From: Nevskia sp.
GTDB taxonomy: Bacteria > Pseudomonadota > Gammaproteobacteria > Nevskiales > Nevskiaceae
NCBI GenBank assembly: GCA_030694365.1
Contig: JAUXYM010000096.1
Coordinates: forward strand, 1-64,000
Length of the DNA: 64,000 bases
Direction: 5' to 3'
A program made the translations under genes and the position numbers. Shown here in pieces: positions 28,139 to 37,505 of this stretch (within the stretch, counting starts at the first letter, position 1; each line of letters begins with the position of its first letter). The notes beneath the pieces were generated by a model. The model was not told the origin of the DNA. It did no database searches and saw only the letters and a list, made by a program, of their open reading frames with translations.

Positions 28139-29599
28139 ATGCATACCCTGACCATTGCCCAGCTTGCGGCAGGCCTGCGCGAGAAGAAGTTCTCGTCGCG
28201 GGAACTGACCCAGCACTACCTGAAGCGCATCGATGCCTTTGATGGCGCGCTGAACTCGTTCGTGACCATCACTGCCGAGCGCGCGCTTGCGCAGGCCGAC
28301 GCCGCCGACGCCCGTCTCGCCGCCGGTGATGCCGGCATCCTGACCGGCATCCCGCTCGGCCAGAAGGACATCTTCTGCACCCAGGGCGTGCGCACCGCCA
28401 GCGGCTCGAAGATGCTCGACAGCTTCATCGCCCCGTATGACGCGACCATCGTCGAGAAGCTCGACGCGGCCGGCATGGTCATGCTCGGCAAGCTGAACAT
28501 GGACGAGTTCGCGATGGGCTCGTCGAACGAAACCTCGTTCTACGGCCCGGTCTGCAATCCCTGGGACAAGACCCGCGTGCCCGGCGGTTCCAGCGGTGGC
28601 TCGGTCGCCTGCGTCGCGGCGGGCCTGGCCCCGGTCGCCACCGCGACCGACACCGGCGGCTCGATTCGCCAGCCTGCCGCGCTGACCAACCTGACCGGCA
28701 TCAAGCCGACCTACGGCCGGGTGTCGCGCTACGGCATGATCGCCTTCGCATCGAGCCTCGATCAGGCTGGCGTCGTCGCCCGCTCCGCCGAAGATGCGGC
28801 CCACGTGCTGCAGGCGATGTCCGGCTTCGATCCCAAGGATTCGACCAGCGTCGAGCGCCCGGTCGATGACCTGCTATCGGGTCTGGGTCAGTCAATCAAG
28901 GGCCTGACCATCGGTCTGCCGAAAGAGTATTTCGCCGATGGCATGTCGGCTGGCGTCCGCGAGCGGATCGAGCAGGCGATCGCCACGCTGACCCAGCTTG
29001 GCGCCAACTTCAAGGAAATCTCGCTGCCGAATTCGCCGCTCAGCGTGCCGACCTATTACGTCGTCGCCCCGGCCGAAGCCAGCTCGAACCTCGCCCGCTT
29101 CGACGGCGTGCGCTACGGCCATCGCGCCGAGGGTGCGAAGTCGCTGGAAGAACTCTACAAGCGCAGCCGCGGCGAAGGCTTCGGCGCCGAAGTGCAGCGC
29201 CGCATCATGATCGGCACCTATGTGCTGAGCCACGGCTACTACGACGCCTACTACCTGCAGGCCCAGAAAGTCCGCCGGCTGATCTACGACGACTTCAAGC
29301 GCGCCTTTGCTGACGGCATCGATCTGGTCTTGAGCCCGACCGCCACCGATGTCGCCTTCAAGTTCGGCGAGAACAGCGACGATCCGGTCGCCATGTACCT
29401 GAACGACATCTACACCATCGCCGCCAACCTGGCCGGCATCCCGGCGATGAGCCTGCCCTGCGGCTTCGTCGACGGTTTGCCGACCGGCTTCCAGCTGATG
29501 GGCAACTTCTTCGCCGAGGCGCGGATGCTGAACGTCGCCCACCAGTACCAGCAGGCCACCGACTTCCACCAGCAGTGGCCGACGGAGTACGCCTCATGA
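28139..29599 (+). CDS. gatA: Glutamyl-tRNA(Gln) amidotransferase subunit A
   Basis: A 486-residue amidase-signature enzyme that releases ammonia from glutamine for GatB. The Ser-cisSer-Lys triad is intact: Lys76 in GQKDIF, Ser151 in the GGSSGGS loop and Ser175 in [10 protein letters not shown]. The region ending [16 protein letters not shown] is also typical. It lies 60 bases after gatC and its stop overlaps the gatB start by four bases (ATGA). Confidence 0.96.
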   Translation: MHTLTIAQLAAGLREKKFSSRELTQHYLKRIDAFDGALNSFVTITAERALAQADAADARLAAGDAGILTGIPLGQKDIFCTQGVRTASGSKMLDSFIAPYDATIVEKLDAAGMVMLGKLNMDEFAMGSSNETSFYGPVCNPWDKTRVPGGSSGGSVACVAAGLAPVATATDTGGSIRQPAALTNLTGIKPTYGRVSRYGMIAFASSLDQAGVVARSAEDAAHVLQAMSGFDPKDSTSVERPVDDLLSGLGQSIKGLTIGLPKEYFADGMSAGVRERIEQAIATLTQLGANFKEISLPNSPLSVPTYYVVAPAEASSNLARFDGVRYGHRAEGAKSLEELYKRSRGEGFGAEVQRRIMIGTYVLSHGYYDAYYLQAQKVRRLIYDDFKRAFADGIDLVLSPTATDVAFKFGENSDDPVAMYLNDIYTIAANLAGIPAMSLPCGFVDGLPTGFQLMGNFFAEARMLNVAHQYQQATDFHQQWPTEYAS

Positions 29600-31044
29600 T
29601 CATCCCCGCCGGCTGGGAAGCCGTCATCGGCCTCGAAGTGCACTGCCAGCTGTCGACGCAGTCGAAGATTTTCTCCGGATCGGCGATCGCCTACGGTGCC
29701 GCCCCGAACAGCCAGGCTTCGCCGATCGACCTCGGCATGCCGGGCATGCTGCCGGTGCTGAATGTCGACGCGGTCAAGAAGGCGGTGACCTTTGGCCTGT
29801 CGGTCAGCGCCAAGATCGCTGATCGCAGCGTCTTCGCGCGCAAGCATTACTTCTATCCGGATCTGCCGAAGGGCTACCAGATCTCGCAGTACGAGCTGCC
29901 GATCGTTTACGAAGGCCATCTCGATATCGAGATGGAAGACGGAACCACGAAGCGCATCGGCATCACCCGTGCGCACCTGGAAGAGGACGCCGGCAAGTCG
30001 GTGCATGAAGGCTTCCAGAAGTCGTCCGGCATCGATCTCAATCGCGCCGGCACGCCGCTGATCGAGATTGTCTCCGAGCCGGACCTGCGCACCGCGCAGG
30101 AAGCAGTCGCCTATCTGAAAAAGCTGCATCAGCTGGTCGTCTACCTCGGGATCTGCGACGGCAACATGCAGGAAGGCTCATTCCGCTGCGATGCCAACGT
30201 GTCGGTGCGCAAGATCGGTGCGCCGAAGTTCGGCACCCGCACCGAGACCAAGAACGTCAACTCGTTCCGCTATGTCGAAAAGGCCATCGAGTACGAGATC
30301 GAACGCCAGATCGAAGTGATCGAGGCCGGCGGCAGCATTCGCCAGGAAACCCGGTTGTTCAACCCGGACACCGGCGAAACCAAGGCGATGCGGTCGAAGG
30401 AAGACGCCAACGATTACCGCTATTTCCCGGATCCGGATCTGCTGCCGGTGGTCTGCACGCAGGACTACATCGACGCTATCCGCAAGTCGCTGCCCGAGCT
30501 GCCTGAGCCTAAGCGCGCGCGCTTCGTCGCCGAGTTCGGTCTGTCCGACTACGACGCCAAGACCTTGACCTCGTCGCGCGAACTGGCGGCCTACTACGAA
30601 GCCGTGGTTACCGCTTCTGGCGCGGAAGCCAAGCTGTGCGCGAACTGGGTGGCTACCGATCTGCTCGGCGCGCTGAACAAGATGAGCAAGGGCATCGAGG
30701 AATCGCCGATCACCGCAGTTGCCTTTGCCGCCTTGCTCAAGCGCATCGCCGACAAGACCATCAACGGCAAGATCGCCAAGGACGTGTTCGAAGCGATGGT
30801 GGCCGGCGAAGGCTCGGCGGACGAGATCATCCAGGCCAAGGGCCTGGTTCAGGTCACCGACGAGTCGGCGATCATCGCTGCGATCGACGACGTGATCGCA
30901 AAGAATCCGCAGCAGCTCGCCGATTACCGCGGCGGCAAGGACAAGCTGTACGGCTTCTTCGTCGGCCAGGCGATGAAGGCGACCCAGGGCAAGGCCAACC
31001 CGGATGCGCTGAACCGTCTGCTCAAGGAACGCCTGGCGGGCTGA
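29596..31044 (+). CDS. gatB: Aspartyl/glutamyl-tRNA amidotransferase subunit B
   Basis: A 482-residue subunit that binds the misacylated tRNA, phosphorylates its carboxylate and amidates it with ammonia from GatA. ATG 29596 is chosen for the ATGA overlap with gatA; an upstream in-frame codon at 29575 lies inside gatA. Family motifs are [41 protein letters not shown] and the C-terminal YqeY-like tail. A palindromic repeat follows the stop. Confidence 0.96.
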   Translation: MIIPAGWEAVIGLEVHCQLSTQSKIFSGSAIAYGAAPNSQASPIDLGMPGMLPVLNVDAVKKAVTFGLSVSAKIADRSVFARKHYFYPDLPKGYQISQYELPIVYEGHLDIEMEDGTTKRIGITRAHLEEDAGKSVHEGFQKSSGIDLNRAGTPLIEIVSEPDLRTAQEAVAYLKKLHQLVVYLGICDGNMQEGSFRCDANVSVRKIGAPKFGTRTETKNVNSFRYVEKAIEYEIERQIEVIEAGGSIRQETRLFNPDTGETKAMRSKEDANDYRYFPDPDLLPVVCTQDYIDAIRKSLPELPEPKRARFVAEFGLSDYDAKTLTSSRELAAYYEAVVTASGAEAKLCANWVATDLLGALNKMSKGIEESPITAVAFAALLKRIADKTINGKIAKDVFEAMVAGEGSADEIIQAKGLVQVTDESAIIAAIDDVIAKNPQQLADYRGGKDKLYGFFVGQAMKATQGKANPDALNRLLKERLAG

Positions 31045-31053
31045 TTCGAATCC

Positions 31054-31142
31054 CGTCATTCCCGCGCAGGCGGGAATCCAGTTCTCCGCCGCCAGCGATG
31101 CGCGACGGGCAAAACTGGATCCCCGCCTGCGCGAGGATGACG
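31054..31142. repeat. Dispersed palindromic repeat, family B, copy 1
   Basis: Starts CGTCATTCCCGCGCAGGCGG and ends with a near-complementary CCGCCTGCGCGAGGATGACG, with AATCCAGTT paired to AACTGGAT inside; the roughly 30-base centre is not conserved. A second copy lies at 53228-53310. It sits between gatB and hslO and can form a long hairpin, so it may also act as a transcript end. Confidence 0.82.
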
Positions 31143-31182
31143 TCTTGTTTCCGGTACTGAATCACCTCAAGCAGCTTTCGCC

Positions 31183-32061
31183 ATGAACCAGTTGATCCCG
31201 TTCCAGTTCGACAACCACATCGCCCACGGTGCCTTCGTGGTCATCGATACCGGCGCTGCCGAGATGCTCGACATGCGCGCCTACCATCCGGCGGTGCGTA
31301 GCCTGGTCGCCCAGACCATGGCGGCGATGCCGCTGCTGGCGACGCACTCGCGCTTCGAAGGGCGCATCAACCTGCAGTTCCAAGGCGAGCGGGCGGTCAA
31401 GCTGCTGGTCGCCCAGGTGGTGCAGCGCGAAGGCGCGCCGCTGACCGTCCGCGCGATGGCCAAGGCGGCGCCGCAGATCGATGGCAGCTATGCCGAACTG
31501 CTCAGCGACGGCGTGCTGGCCCTGATGCTAGAGCCTGCCGATGACGCGCAACCGAGCCGTCAGGCGATGGTGCCGATCGATGGCGACAGTCTCAGCGAAT
31601 CGCTGGAAGGCTATTTCGCTCAGAGCGAACAGTTGCCGACCTTGATCCGCCTTGGTGCGACGGCTGATCGCGTGGTCGGCTTCATGCTGCAGCGCCTGCC
31701 GCTGGAGCACAGCAAGGTGACCGAGGAAGCCTGGGAGCATCTGGCGATACTCGCCGGTACCTTGAACGCGGATGAACTGCTGAGTGCCGAGCCGGAAACG
31801 CTGATGCTCCGCCTGTTCGCCAACGAGGATTGGCGGCTGCAGGAAGCGCAGCCGGTCAGCATCGCCTGCCGTTGCTCGCGCGAAGGCATTTCGCTGCTGC
31901 TGCTGTCGCTGGGCCGCGACGAGGTCGACACGATCGTTGCCGAGCAGGGCAAGGTCGAAATCACCTGCGAGTTCTGCGGCCGCGATTACGTCTATTCACG
32001 CAGCGATGCGGCGACCTTGTTTGTCGCCGAGAAAAATGAGCAGTCGGTGTTGAAGCATTGA
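31183..32061 (+). CDS. hslO: Hsp33 redox-regulated chaperone
   Basis: A 292-residue Hsp33. The zinc-binding redox switch is complete: Cys229-x-Cys231 (CRCS) and Cys262-x-x-Cys265 (CEFC). Under oxidation these cysteines form disulfides, zinc is lost and the C-terminal region unfolds into an active holdase. The N-terminal core includes RAYHPAVRSLVAQTMAAMPL and GRINLQFQGERAVKLLVAQV. It lies 41 bases after the family B repeat. Confidence 0.93.
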   Translation: MNQLIPFQFDNHIAHGAFVVIDTGAAEMLDMRAYHPAVRSLVAQTMAAMPLLATHSRFEGRINLQFQGERAVKLLVAQVVQREGAPLTVRAMAKAAPQIDGSYAELLSDGVLALMLEPADDAQPSRQAMVPIDGDSLSESLEGYFAQSEQLPTLIRLGATADRVVGFMLQRLPLEHSKVTEEAWEHLAILAGTLNADELLSAEPETLMLRLFANEDWRLQEAQPVSIACRCSREGISLLLLSLGRDEVDTIVAEQGKVEITCEFCGRDYVYSRSDAATLFVAEKNEQSVLKH

Positions 32062-32080
32062 TTCCGCGCTGCCTTGCTTG

Positions 32081-32186
32081 GCTCCCTTCCCCGCGTGCGG
32101 GGGAGGGCTGGGGTGGGGGCGTTGGACGGCGGCGCTCACTTCAACCGCCCCCATCCCAACCTTCCCCCGCGAGCGGGGGAAGGAGC
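32081..32186. repeat. Dispersed palindromic repeat, family A, copy 1
   Basis: Two GC-rich hairpins, CCCTTCCCCGCGTGCGGGGG and CTTCCCCCGCGAGCGGGGGA, flank a centre whose edges GGGGTGGGGGCG and CGCCCCCATCCC also pair. Related copies lie at 42041-42146 and 52263-52369, with a divergent one inside purL. The right tip ends GGGGGAAGGAGC and supplies the AGGAG ahead of the next gene. Confidence 0.85.
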
Positions 32187-32194
32187 AAAACGCT

Positions 32195-32656
32195 GTGATC
32201 GTCCCGAAATACGAGGTCGCCTCCTCCCGCATTCCGCTTGCCGGCAAGGGTCTGTTGCTCGACGAAGCCGTGGCCAAGGGTCGGGTGATCGTGGCACCCG
32301 ACAACATCCACACGGTCTGGCCGGAAGCCAAGCTGCGCCAGTATCCGGCCGATTCGATCGAAGCCGAATCCAGCGTGCGCTGGTTCGAGGACTGGTATTC
32401 GCTGACGCCGGAATGGTCGGACGAGTGCTACGTCAACCACAGCTTCGCGCCGACCGCGCTCTGGCATCTCGGTTTCATCTTCGCCGGCAGTGATTTGCCG
32501 GCCGGCACCGAGATCACCGTCGATTACCAACTGGTGATCGGCAGCGGCGAAGTGATGCCGTTCAGGGATTCGATCACCGGCCGCGAGATCATCGGCCTGC
32601 CCTGGGTCGAGAATCTCCAGAGGTCGGCGAACGCGTTGCTGACACTGTTGCGCTGA
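32195..32656 (+). CDS. SET-domain protein (putative lysine methyltransferase)
   Basis: A 153-residue protein. The start is GTG 32195, because AGGAG at 32181-32185 lies nine bases upstream; in-frame codons further 5' would translate the repeat. The compact SET-like fold shows SSRIPLAGKGLLLDEAVAKG at the N-terminus, the core VNHSFAPTALW and the downstream EITVDYQ. The NHS and Tyr positions bind S-adenosylmethionine and the target lysine in SET enzymes. No pre- or post-SET zinc region is present. Substrate unknown. Its ribosome-binding site is contributed by the family A repeat. Confidence 0.72.
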   Translation: MIVPKYEVASSRIPLAGKGLLLDEAVAKGRVIVAPDNIHTVWPEAKLRQYPADSIEAESSVRWFEDWYSLTPEWSDECYVNHSFAPTALWHLGFIFAGSDLPAGTEITVDYQLVIGSGEVMPFRDSITGREIIGLPWVENLQRSANALLTLLR

Positions 32657-32693
32657 TCCAGCGCGCAGGCGCTGATCGCTCACGAAAAAGACC

Positions 32694-32709
32694 CGCCGAT
32701 TTATCGGCG
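32694..32709 (-). terminator. Terminator hairpin for the protease gene (minus strand)
   Basis: CGCCGA (32694-32699) and TCGGCG (32704-32709) form a short stem with a TTTA loop. On the minus strand it is followed by GGTCTTTTTCG, an intrinsic-terminator tail. It is the second hairpin after the protease stop. Confidence 0.55.
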
Positions 32710-32750
32710 AGCCTGGCTGCTGCGAACGCTTTCGTCCCTGACGGTAGTAG

Positions 32751-32785
32751 GGGTACAGCCGAGCGGCCTTCGCCCGGCTGTACCC
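32751..32785. terminator. Strong hairpin between the convergent SET and protease genes
   Basis: Perfect 11-bp arms GGGTACAGCCG (32751-32761) and CGGCTGTACCC (32775-32785) with a 13-base GC-rich loop, nine bases beyond the protease stop. It lacks a T-run, so it may stabilise the transcript end rather than terminate alone. Confidence 0.5.
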
Positions 32786-32793
32786 CGGTCTCC

Positions 32794-35700
32794 TCAGATA
32801 CCCGTACCGCTCAACTGCACGACTGTCGGACTGGTCGGTGCGTTGGTGGTGATCGTGATGGTCCCTTGCCGAAGCCCCTTTGCCGTGGGCTTGAAGCGGC
32901 CCGTAAGCGTGCAGGATGAGCCCGGGTTGAGGGTACGAGGGCAATTGCTGGTGCCGGTGAAATCGCCGGTCAGCCGAATCGACAGTATTTCCAGAGCTGC
33001 AGTGCCGCTACTGGTTATGGTCAGTGGGCGGTCCGGGCTCGTCGAACCGACCGCCACATTGCCGAAGTTGAAACTGGAAACATTGGTGCGGATACCCGGT
33101 GCGTTCGGCGAGGTGTCGTCATTGACGATGGTGCCTACGCCCTGGGCATCGCCGATGGTCAGGCCGACGGGGCTTGACAGTTTGACGAAGAACGTCTCAT
33201 TCGGCTCGAACGTGGTGTCGCCGTTGACGACGACGCTCTGCGTGCGGCTGGTCTGGCCCGGCGAGAACGTGGTGGTACCGGAGCGGCGCACGTAGTCGAC
33301 ACCTTCGGTGGCCGTGCCAGCGGTGGTTGCAAAGCGCACCGATGTCGTTGTGGCAGACGGCACCGACAGCGTCATCGTGAACGTTGCGTTGCGCGTGCCA
33401 CCATTACCTTCCGAGACGCTGACATCGTTGACACGGACAGATGGCGTCGTGCCGCTGGCAGGCGCATTGCAGACCACCGGCGTGACGCTCAGCGAGAAGG
33501 CGCGGACGCTGCCGATATCGGCTGGCCCCGAATCCTGCGCCCGCAGCTGCCAGGTGCCGTTGGCAGTGCGGCCGTCGAAGCTCGAAAGCGGAGCGGATGG
33601 CTTGAAGCTGCCGGTGAACGGTGCCTGCGCTGCGGCGACGGTCTGGATGCCCGGCCCGGCGCTTTCATCGTCCAGTGCGGTCTGGCAGAAGTTGACGCCG
33701 CCGCCGCCGGCATTGCTGATGACCGGCACCACGGTGCCATCCGGGGACACCAGGCTGATCGCCAGATCGGCGACGTAGGTGTGATCGATACCGACGGCCG
33801 TCGAAGCGGCGGTGTCACTGCATCTGGCACCGTCGATCTTCAGATTGACGTCGCCGACCGCGCCGGAAATGCCTGATACCGCCAACGGCACATCGATCGC
33901 CGCGCCCTGGTCGGGAATCGCCACCGGCGCGCCGGCGTAGGTGAACGTCGAGGGGCTGCCGAGTCCGCCGGTGCCACTGGCGAAGGCAACCGTCTGCGGG
34001 CTGTTGGCACCAACGTAGGTCAGGTTCTGCGAGAAGTTGATCGGGCTGCCACAGGGAAATGCGGTTTCGACCCGGAACACGTACGTCGTCGCATTACTGG
34101 CCGATGCCGATGGCGCCAGATTCGGATACCTCGAATTGGCATTGGTGATCGTCACGCTGGGCGAAGGGCTGCTCAGCGTGCTGTTGATCGACGCCGCGGA
34201 CGCAGCGCCGATGTTGGTCAGCGGCAGGCTGATCGACCAGGTTTCGTTCGGCTCGATGACCCCATCGCCATCACCGCTGATCTGGGTGTAGACCGCCGTG
34301 CCGGCCACGAGGAACGGCTGCGGTGTGGCGCCGGCCGCCTGCAGCGCCGGCAGCGGCATGACGATGCCGAAGCCGGTGGTGCGATCGACGCCCGGTGCTT
34401 CGATGTCGATCGCCGTGCTGGTCAGGAAGTTGCGCACCTGCACCGGCGTCAGCGACGGCACGCCGGATTTCAGCAGCGCGGCGATCGCCGCCGCATGCGG
34501 AGCGGCGGCCGAGGTGCCGAAGAACGGGTTGAAGCCGGGTGCCGAGGTGGATACGCCATCGGCCGCCGTGATCACCGGCTGCTGGCGGACGACACCGCCG
34601 GTGGACGTGCGATTGCCCGGTGTCAGTTCAGTGCCGGTCGGGCCGAGGATGATGCGGCGCGGACCATCGGAGCTGAAGCTTTCCGAGGCGTTGGCGGCGG
34701 TGAACGCGTTCGGGAACGGGCCGACCGGCGGCACGTTGTCGAAGCGGATCGGCCCGGCCGGGGTCGCTGCCACGCCATAGCCATCAGCGGTGGCGCTGTG
34801 ACCGCGGGTCACACCGGAGGTCGACAGCGCGGCAGTGATGGTGCCGCGCAAGGTGCTCAGATGGAACATCGGCGGGCTGCTGCTGCCGGTCGCGAAGCGA
34901 ACGACGGCCAGACGCTGACCGGCGGCAATCGGGCTGACTCGCTCATAGGCGCGGTCGTCGCCGCCGACGCCGTTCTGGCGCGTGGTACTGGCCTGGACGA
35001 TGGCGGTTGCCGAACTGTTGAGCAGATACAGATCGTAGTCGGTGGACGCGGTGCCACCGGTGAGGTCGTAATTCTCGGCCCAGATGATCAGCGCGCCGGA
35101 CGATGAAGCGCCGGTGACCTGGATCGATTGACCGCCATCGCCGAAATCGTGGACCACGCCGATCGGCGTGGGCTGCGGGCTGGGCCGGAAATCGCCTTCC
35201 CAGGTGCCGGAAGTGTTGTCGCTCTTGTTGCCGGAATTGCCGGCCGACGAGAAATACAGCACGCCGGCGGCAGTGGCGGCGTTCACCGCCCGGGCAACGA
35301 CGCCGTCCTGGAACACGTTCTCGTCGAAATACAGAACGTCGTCGACGATGATGTTGCAGCGACCCCTGGTCGGGTCGGCAAGATCGCGGATGTTCTGGGC
35401 GAAGCTGGCTTCGCTGTTGAACGCAGTGGCAAAGCCCAGGGTGGCGCTGGGCGCGAGGTCGTGGATGATTTCCAGCATCGCCGTGCCTTCGTCGCCGCTG
35501 CCGGCCTGGCCGGGCAGCACGTCGACCGCCGGCAGATCGCCGGAGGCCTGCGAGGCAGCCAGCGAGTTGACGCCGTCGGACAGCGCGCAAACCTTGACGC
35601 CGGCACCGGAGGCACCGAACGAGCCGCGTGCTTGATCGGCCGCGTGGGCCTTGTCGCCTTCGGAAACATTGATGACGTTGGTCTGCGCTTCGACCGCTTC

Positions 35701-36207
35701 CTGGACCAGCGTCACCTGCTTGAGCCCGGCCAGGATCATCAGATCACTGAGACGGACTTTGGCGCGGAGGGTCTTGTATTCGACAGCGGTGGACTTCGGC
35801 GACACCAGCACGGCGCCGATTTCCGACAGCTTGCGCAGCACCACGGCCGCGTCCTCGCGATCGGTGATGCCGATATCGACACTGACGCGACCATCCTTGC
35901 CGGCCTTCAGATACTGGTATTCCGGCAACTGGGCCAGCCGTGCATCACTGCGCTGCTTGAGCGTGGCCATGAACAGCGCCGAGTCGAGCTTGCCCTCGAT
36001 GGCCGATTTCCCGCTCCTGATCTGCTGCAGCACCGCGATCTGCGCCTGTGCACTGGCCTGCATCGTCACCGGCGCGGGTTGTGCTCCTGCGGTGCCGGAC
36101 AGCAACAGCCCGGTCGCCAGCAAGCTGACCCTCAAGCGGTGCGCCGTCAGCGTCGACCACATCCGGCCTGCTTTCCGATCGGTGTTCCGATCTTTTTTCT
36201 GTTTCAT
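32794..36207 (-). CDS. Large secreted subtilase with a sedolisin-like active site
   Basis: A 1,137-residue exported protease. ATG 36207 is chosen because GGGGGAG lies just upstream. A signal peptide ends GTAGAQPA. The peptidase domain (about 200-590) has Asp211 in CALSDGVN, Glu240 in GDEGTAML where subtilisins have the catalytic His, an Asp-Asp in IIVDDVLYF, and the nucleophile in GTSAAAPHAAAI. This Ser-Glu-Asp pattern matches the S53-like (sedolisin-type) subgroup. After it come a P/proprotein-convertase-like domain (about 735-880), a Calx-beta domain (GTATEGVDYVRRSGTTTFSPG) and a C-terminal choice-of-anchor-D-like domain (NFGNVAVGSTS). It is probably secreted or surface-held. It is a single-gene unit with its own hairpins downstream. 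Confidence 0.85.
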   Translation of the reverse strand: MKQKKDRNTDRKAGRMWSTLTAHRLRVSLLATGLLLSGTAGAQPAPVTMQASAQAQIAVLQQIRSGKSAIEGKLDSALFMATLKQRSDARLAQLPEYQYLKAGKDGRVSVDIGITDREDAAVVLRKLSEIGAVLVSPKSTAVEYKTLRAKVRLSDLMILAGLKQVTLVQEAVEAQTNVINVSEGDKAHAADQARGSFGASGAGVKVCALSDGVNSLAASQASGDLPAVDVLPGQAGSGDEGTAMLEIIHDLAPSATLGFATAFNSEASFAQNIRDLADPTRGRCNIIVDDVLYFDENVFQDGVVARAVNAATAAGVLYFSSAGNSGNKSDNTSGTWEGDFRPSPQPTPIGVVHDFGDGGQSIQVTGASSSGALIIWAENYDLTGGTASTDYDLYLLNSSATAIVQASTTRQNGVGGDDRAYERVSPIAAGQRLAVVRFATGSSSPPMFHLSTLRGTITAALSTSGVTRGHSATADGYGVAATPAGPIRFDNVPPVGPFPNAFTAANASESFSSDGPRRIILGPTGTELTPGNRTSTGGVVRQQPVITAADGVSTSAPGFNPFFGTSAAAPHAAAIAALLKSGVPSLTPVQVRNFLTSTAIDIEAPGVDRTTGFGIVMPLPALQAAGATPQPFLVAGTAVYTQISGDGDGVIEPNETWSISLPLTNIGAASAASINSTLSSPSPSVTITNANSRYPNLAPSASASNATTYVFRVETAFPCGSPINFSQNLTYVGANSPQTVAFASGTGGLGSPSTFTYAGAPVAIPDQGAAIDVPLAVSGISGAVGDVNLKIDGARCSDTAASTAVGIDHTYVADLAISLVSPDGTVVPVISNAGGGGVNFCQTALDDESAGPGIQTVAAAQAPFTGSFKPSAPLSSFDGRTANGTWQLRAQDSGPADIGSVRAFSLSVTPVVCNAPASGTTPSVRVNDVSVSEGNGGTRNATFTMTLSVPSATTTSVRFATTAGTATEGVDYVRRSGTTTFSPGQTSRTQSVVVNGDTTFEPNETFFVKLSSPVGLTIGDAQGVGTIVNDDTSPNAPGIRTNVSSFNFGNVAVGSTSPDRPLTITSSGTAALEILSIRLTGDFTGTSNCPRTLNPGSSCTLTGRFKPTAKGLRQGTITITTNAPTSPTVVQLSGTGI

Positions 36208-36562
36208 GCCTGCTCCCCCAATATCGATCTGTTTCCTGGTGGCGTTGAACGCCATTCAGAACGTCATTCAAAACCGCGGATGCGCGGCGGCTTGGCCCAT
36301 TCCACGAACTGCCAGTCAACGGTCGTTCATTGAACTGCCAGCGACACCTGCACGACGAGTGAGTTGCTATTGCGACTTGTGGGCTCGATCGTACTGCGCC
36401 TTCCACGCTTCAACCATCACACCCCGTGGAATCAGCCACCAACAGGGAGTCGCAGGGGGCGGAACGAGGAATGGCAGGCTGCAGGTGCAGGCCAGCGGGC
36501 TGAGCGGATCATCCCGCCACAGCAAGCGCTCAGCCCTGACTCGATCCCGGCTCAGCCCCAGT
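36208..36562. other. Gene-free region upstream of the protease
   Basis: A 355-base stretch with no supportable gene. It should contain the minus-strand promoter of the protease gene, but no clear -35/-10 pair was seen. At its left end (36550-36578) GCTCAGCCC and GGGCTGAGC form a 9-bp stem spanning the 3' end of the neighbouring lipoprotein gene, a possible transcript end. Confidence 0.4.
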
Positions 36563-36985
36563 TCAACCCGGGCTGAGCGGTCTCAGCACATCGCGCTGCT
36601 TGCGCAAGGCTTCGTAATCAGCTTCCAGCGCCCGCTGTTCGGCGATGGTGCGTGCGTATTCGGCCTTGCGTTCGGCCACGTAGAGCAGACCGGGTCCGTT
36701 GATCTTGTCGTGCTGGCTGCTGTCGGCTTTCTGCAGCGCCGCATCGGCAACGGCGATTTCGGCCGGTACCCGGGCCGCCAGTTCCGGATCGCTGCGCAGG
36801 GTCAGCAGGATCGCGCGAATGCGGGCGACGGCGGCGGTCGATGGCTCGACTGCCGATTCCGGCAGTTCCGCACCCGGCGTGAAGATCGGCAGGCCGATCG
36901 ACGACAAGCTGACGCCGCTGCAGGCCGACAGCCCGAGCAAGATGCCGAACATCAGCATGGTCAAGCGATGGCGAGGCGAGTTCAT
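36563..36985 (-). CDS. Small lipoprotein with coiled coil (DUF4398-like)
   Basis: A 140-residue predicted lipoprotein: a signal peptide with LSAC lipobox (Cys22), then a Pro/Ser-rich linker and a helical domain (AAVARIRAILLTLRSDPELA ... AERKAEYARTIAEQRALEAD). It is the second of a pair of overlapping lipoprotein genes (ATGA overlap at 36982-36985). Such pairs often precede OmpA-family genes, but none follows here. Function unknown; possibly an envelope spacer or stress lipoprotein. Confidence 0.72.
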   Translation of the reverse strand: MNSPRHRLTMLMFGILLGLSACSGVSLSSIGLPIFTPGAELPESAVEPSTAAVARIRAILLTLRSDPELAARVPAEIAVADAALQKADSSQHDKINGPGLLYVAERKAEYARTIAEQRALEADYEALRKQRDVLRPLSPG

Positions 36986-37389
36986 GGCGTGACTCCCGTG
37001 GCCGGCGACTGCAGCGTCTCGATATCGCGCTTCAGCGACAGGGTCAGTGCCGCCAGACGCGAGCGTTCGGCGCGGGCGATGCCGAGTTCGGCATCGGCCT
37101 TGGCGCGGGCGGCATACCAGCGCGAAGTGGCTTCGGTTTCCTTGGACCCGCTGGCGGCGCGGGCACGGGCCAGATTGTCGCGGGCAGCTTTCCAGGAGGC
37201 GGCGTCGTAGTCGCCGATGCGCGCGCGCTCGGCACGGGCGACCGCGGTTTCGGCCTCGGTCAGCGATTCACCGGGCTTGGCATTGCGGCCGGCGCAGGCG
37301 CTGAGGCCGAGCAGGATCAGCAGTGCTGCCATGGCGGCGACCCGACGGAGGGGATGAGGTTCAGCGTTATCGATCATCGTTGAGTTCAT
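36982..37389 (-). CDS. DUF4398-family lipoprotein
   Basis: A 135-residue predicted lipoprotein. ATG 37389 (MNSTMIDNAEPHP) is preferred because longer in-frame extensions are not signal-like; ATG 37377 is an alternative. The lipobox is LSAC. The mature part is a helical DUF4398-like domain rich in Ala, Arg and Glu (AETAVARAERARIGDYDAAS, KADAELGIARAERSRLAALT). It overlaps the next lipoprotein gene by four bases. Its promoter must lie in the 116 bases between it and the divergent DUF1295 gene. Confidence 0.75.
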   Translation of the reverse strand: MNSTMIDNAEPHPLRRVAAMAALLILLGLSACAGRNAKPGESLTEAETAVARAERARIGDYDAASWKAARDNLARARAASGSKETEATSRWYAARAKADAELGIARAERSRLAALTLSLKRDIETLQSPATGVTP

Positions 37390-37505
37390 ATTGAAGGCTC
37401 GGGACGCCGGTGTCCCAGGTACTGCCCCGCTTGTTTCCAAGGTCATCCGAATCAGCCATCGCGCCGTAAACTGCCAAGTACCGCATTGATTCACCTCCAG
37501 ATCCG

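Noticed and set aside
35128-36333. Plus-strand frame (401 codons) antisense to the protease
   Set aside because: No motif; overlaps the signal peptide and catalytic domain of a convincing minus-strand gene.
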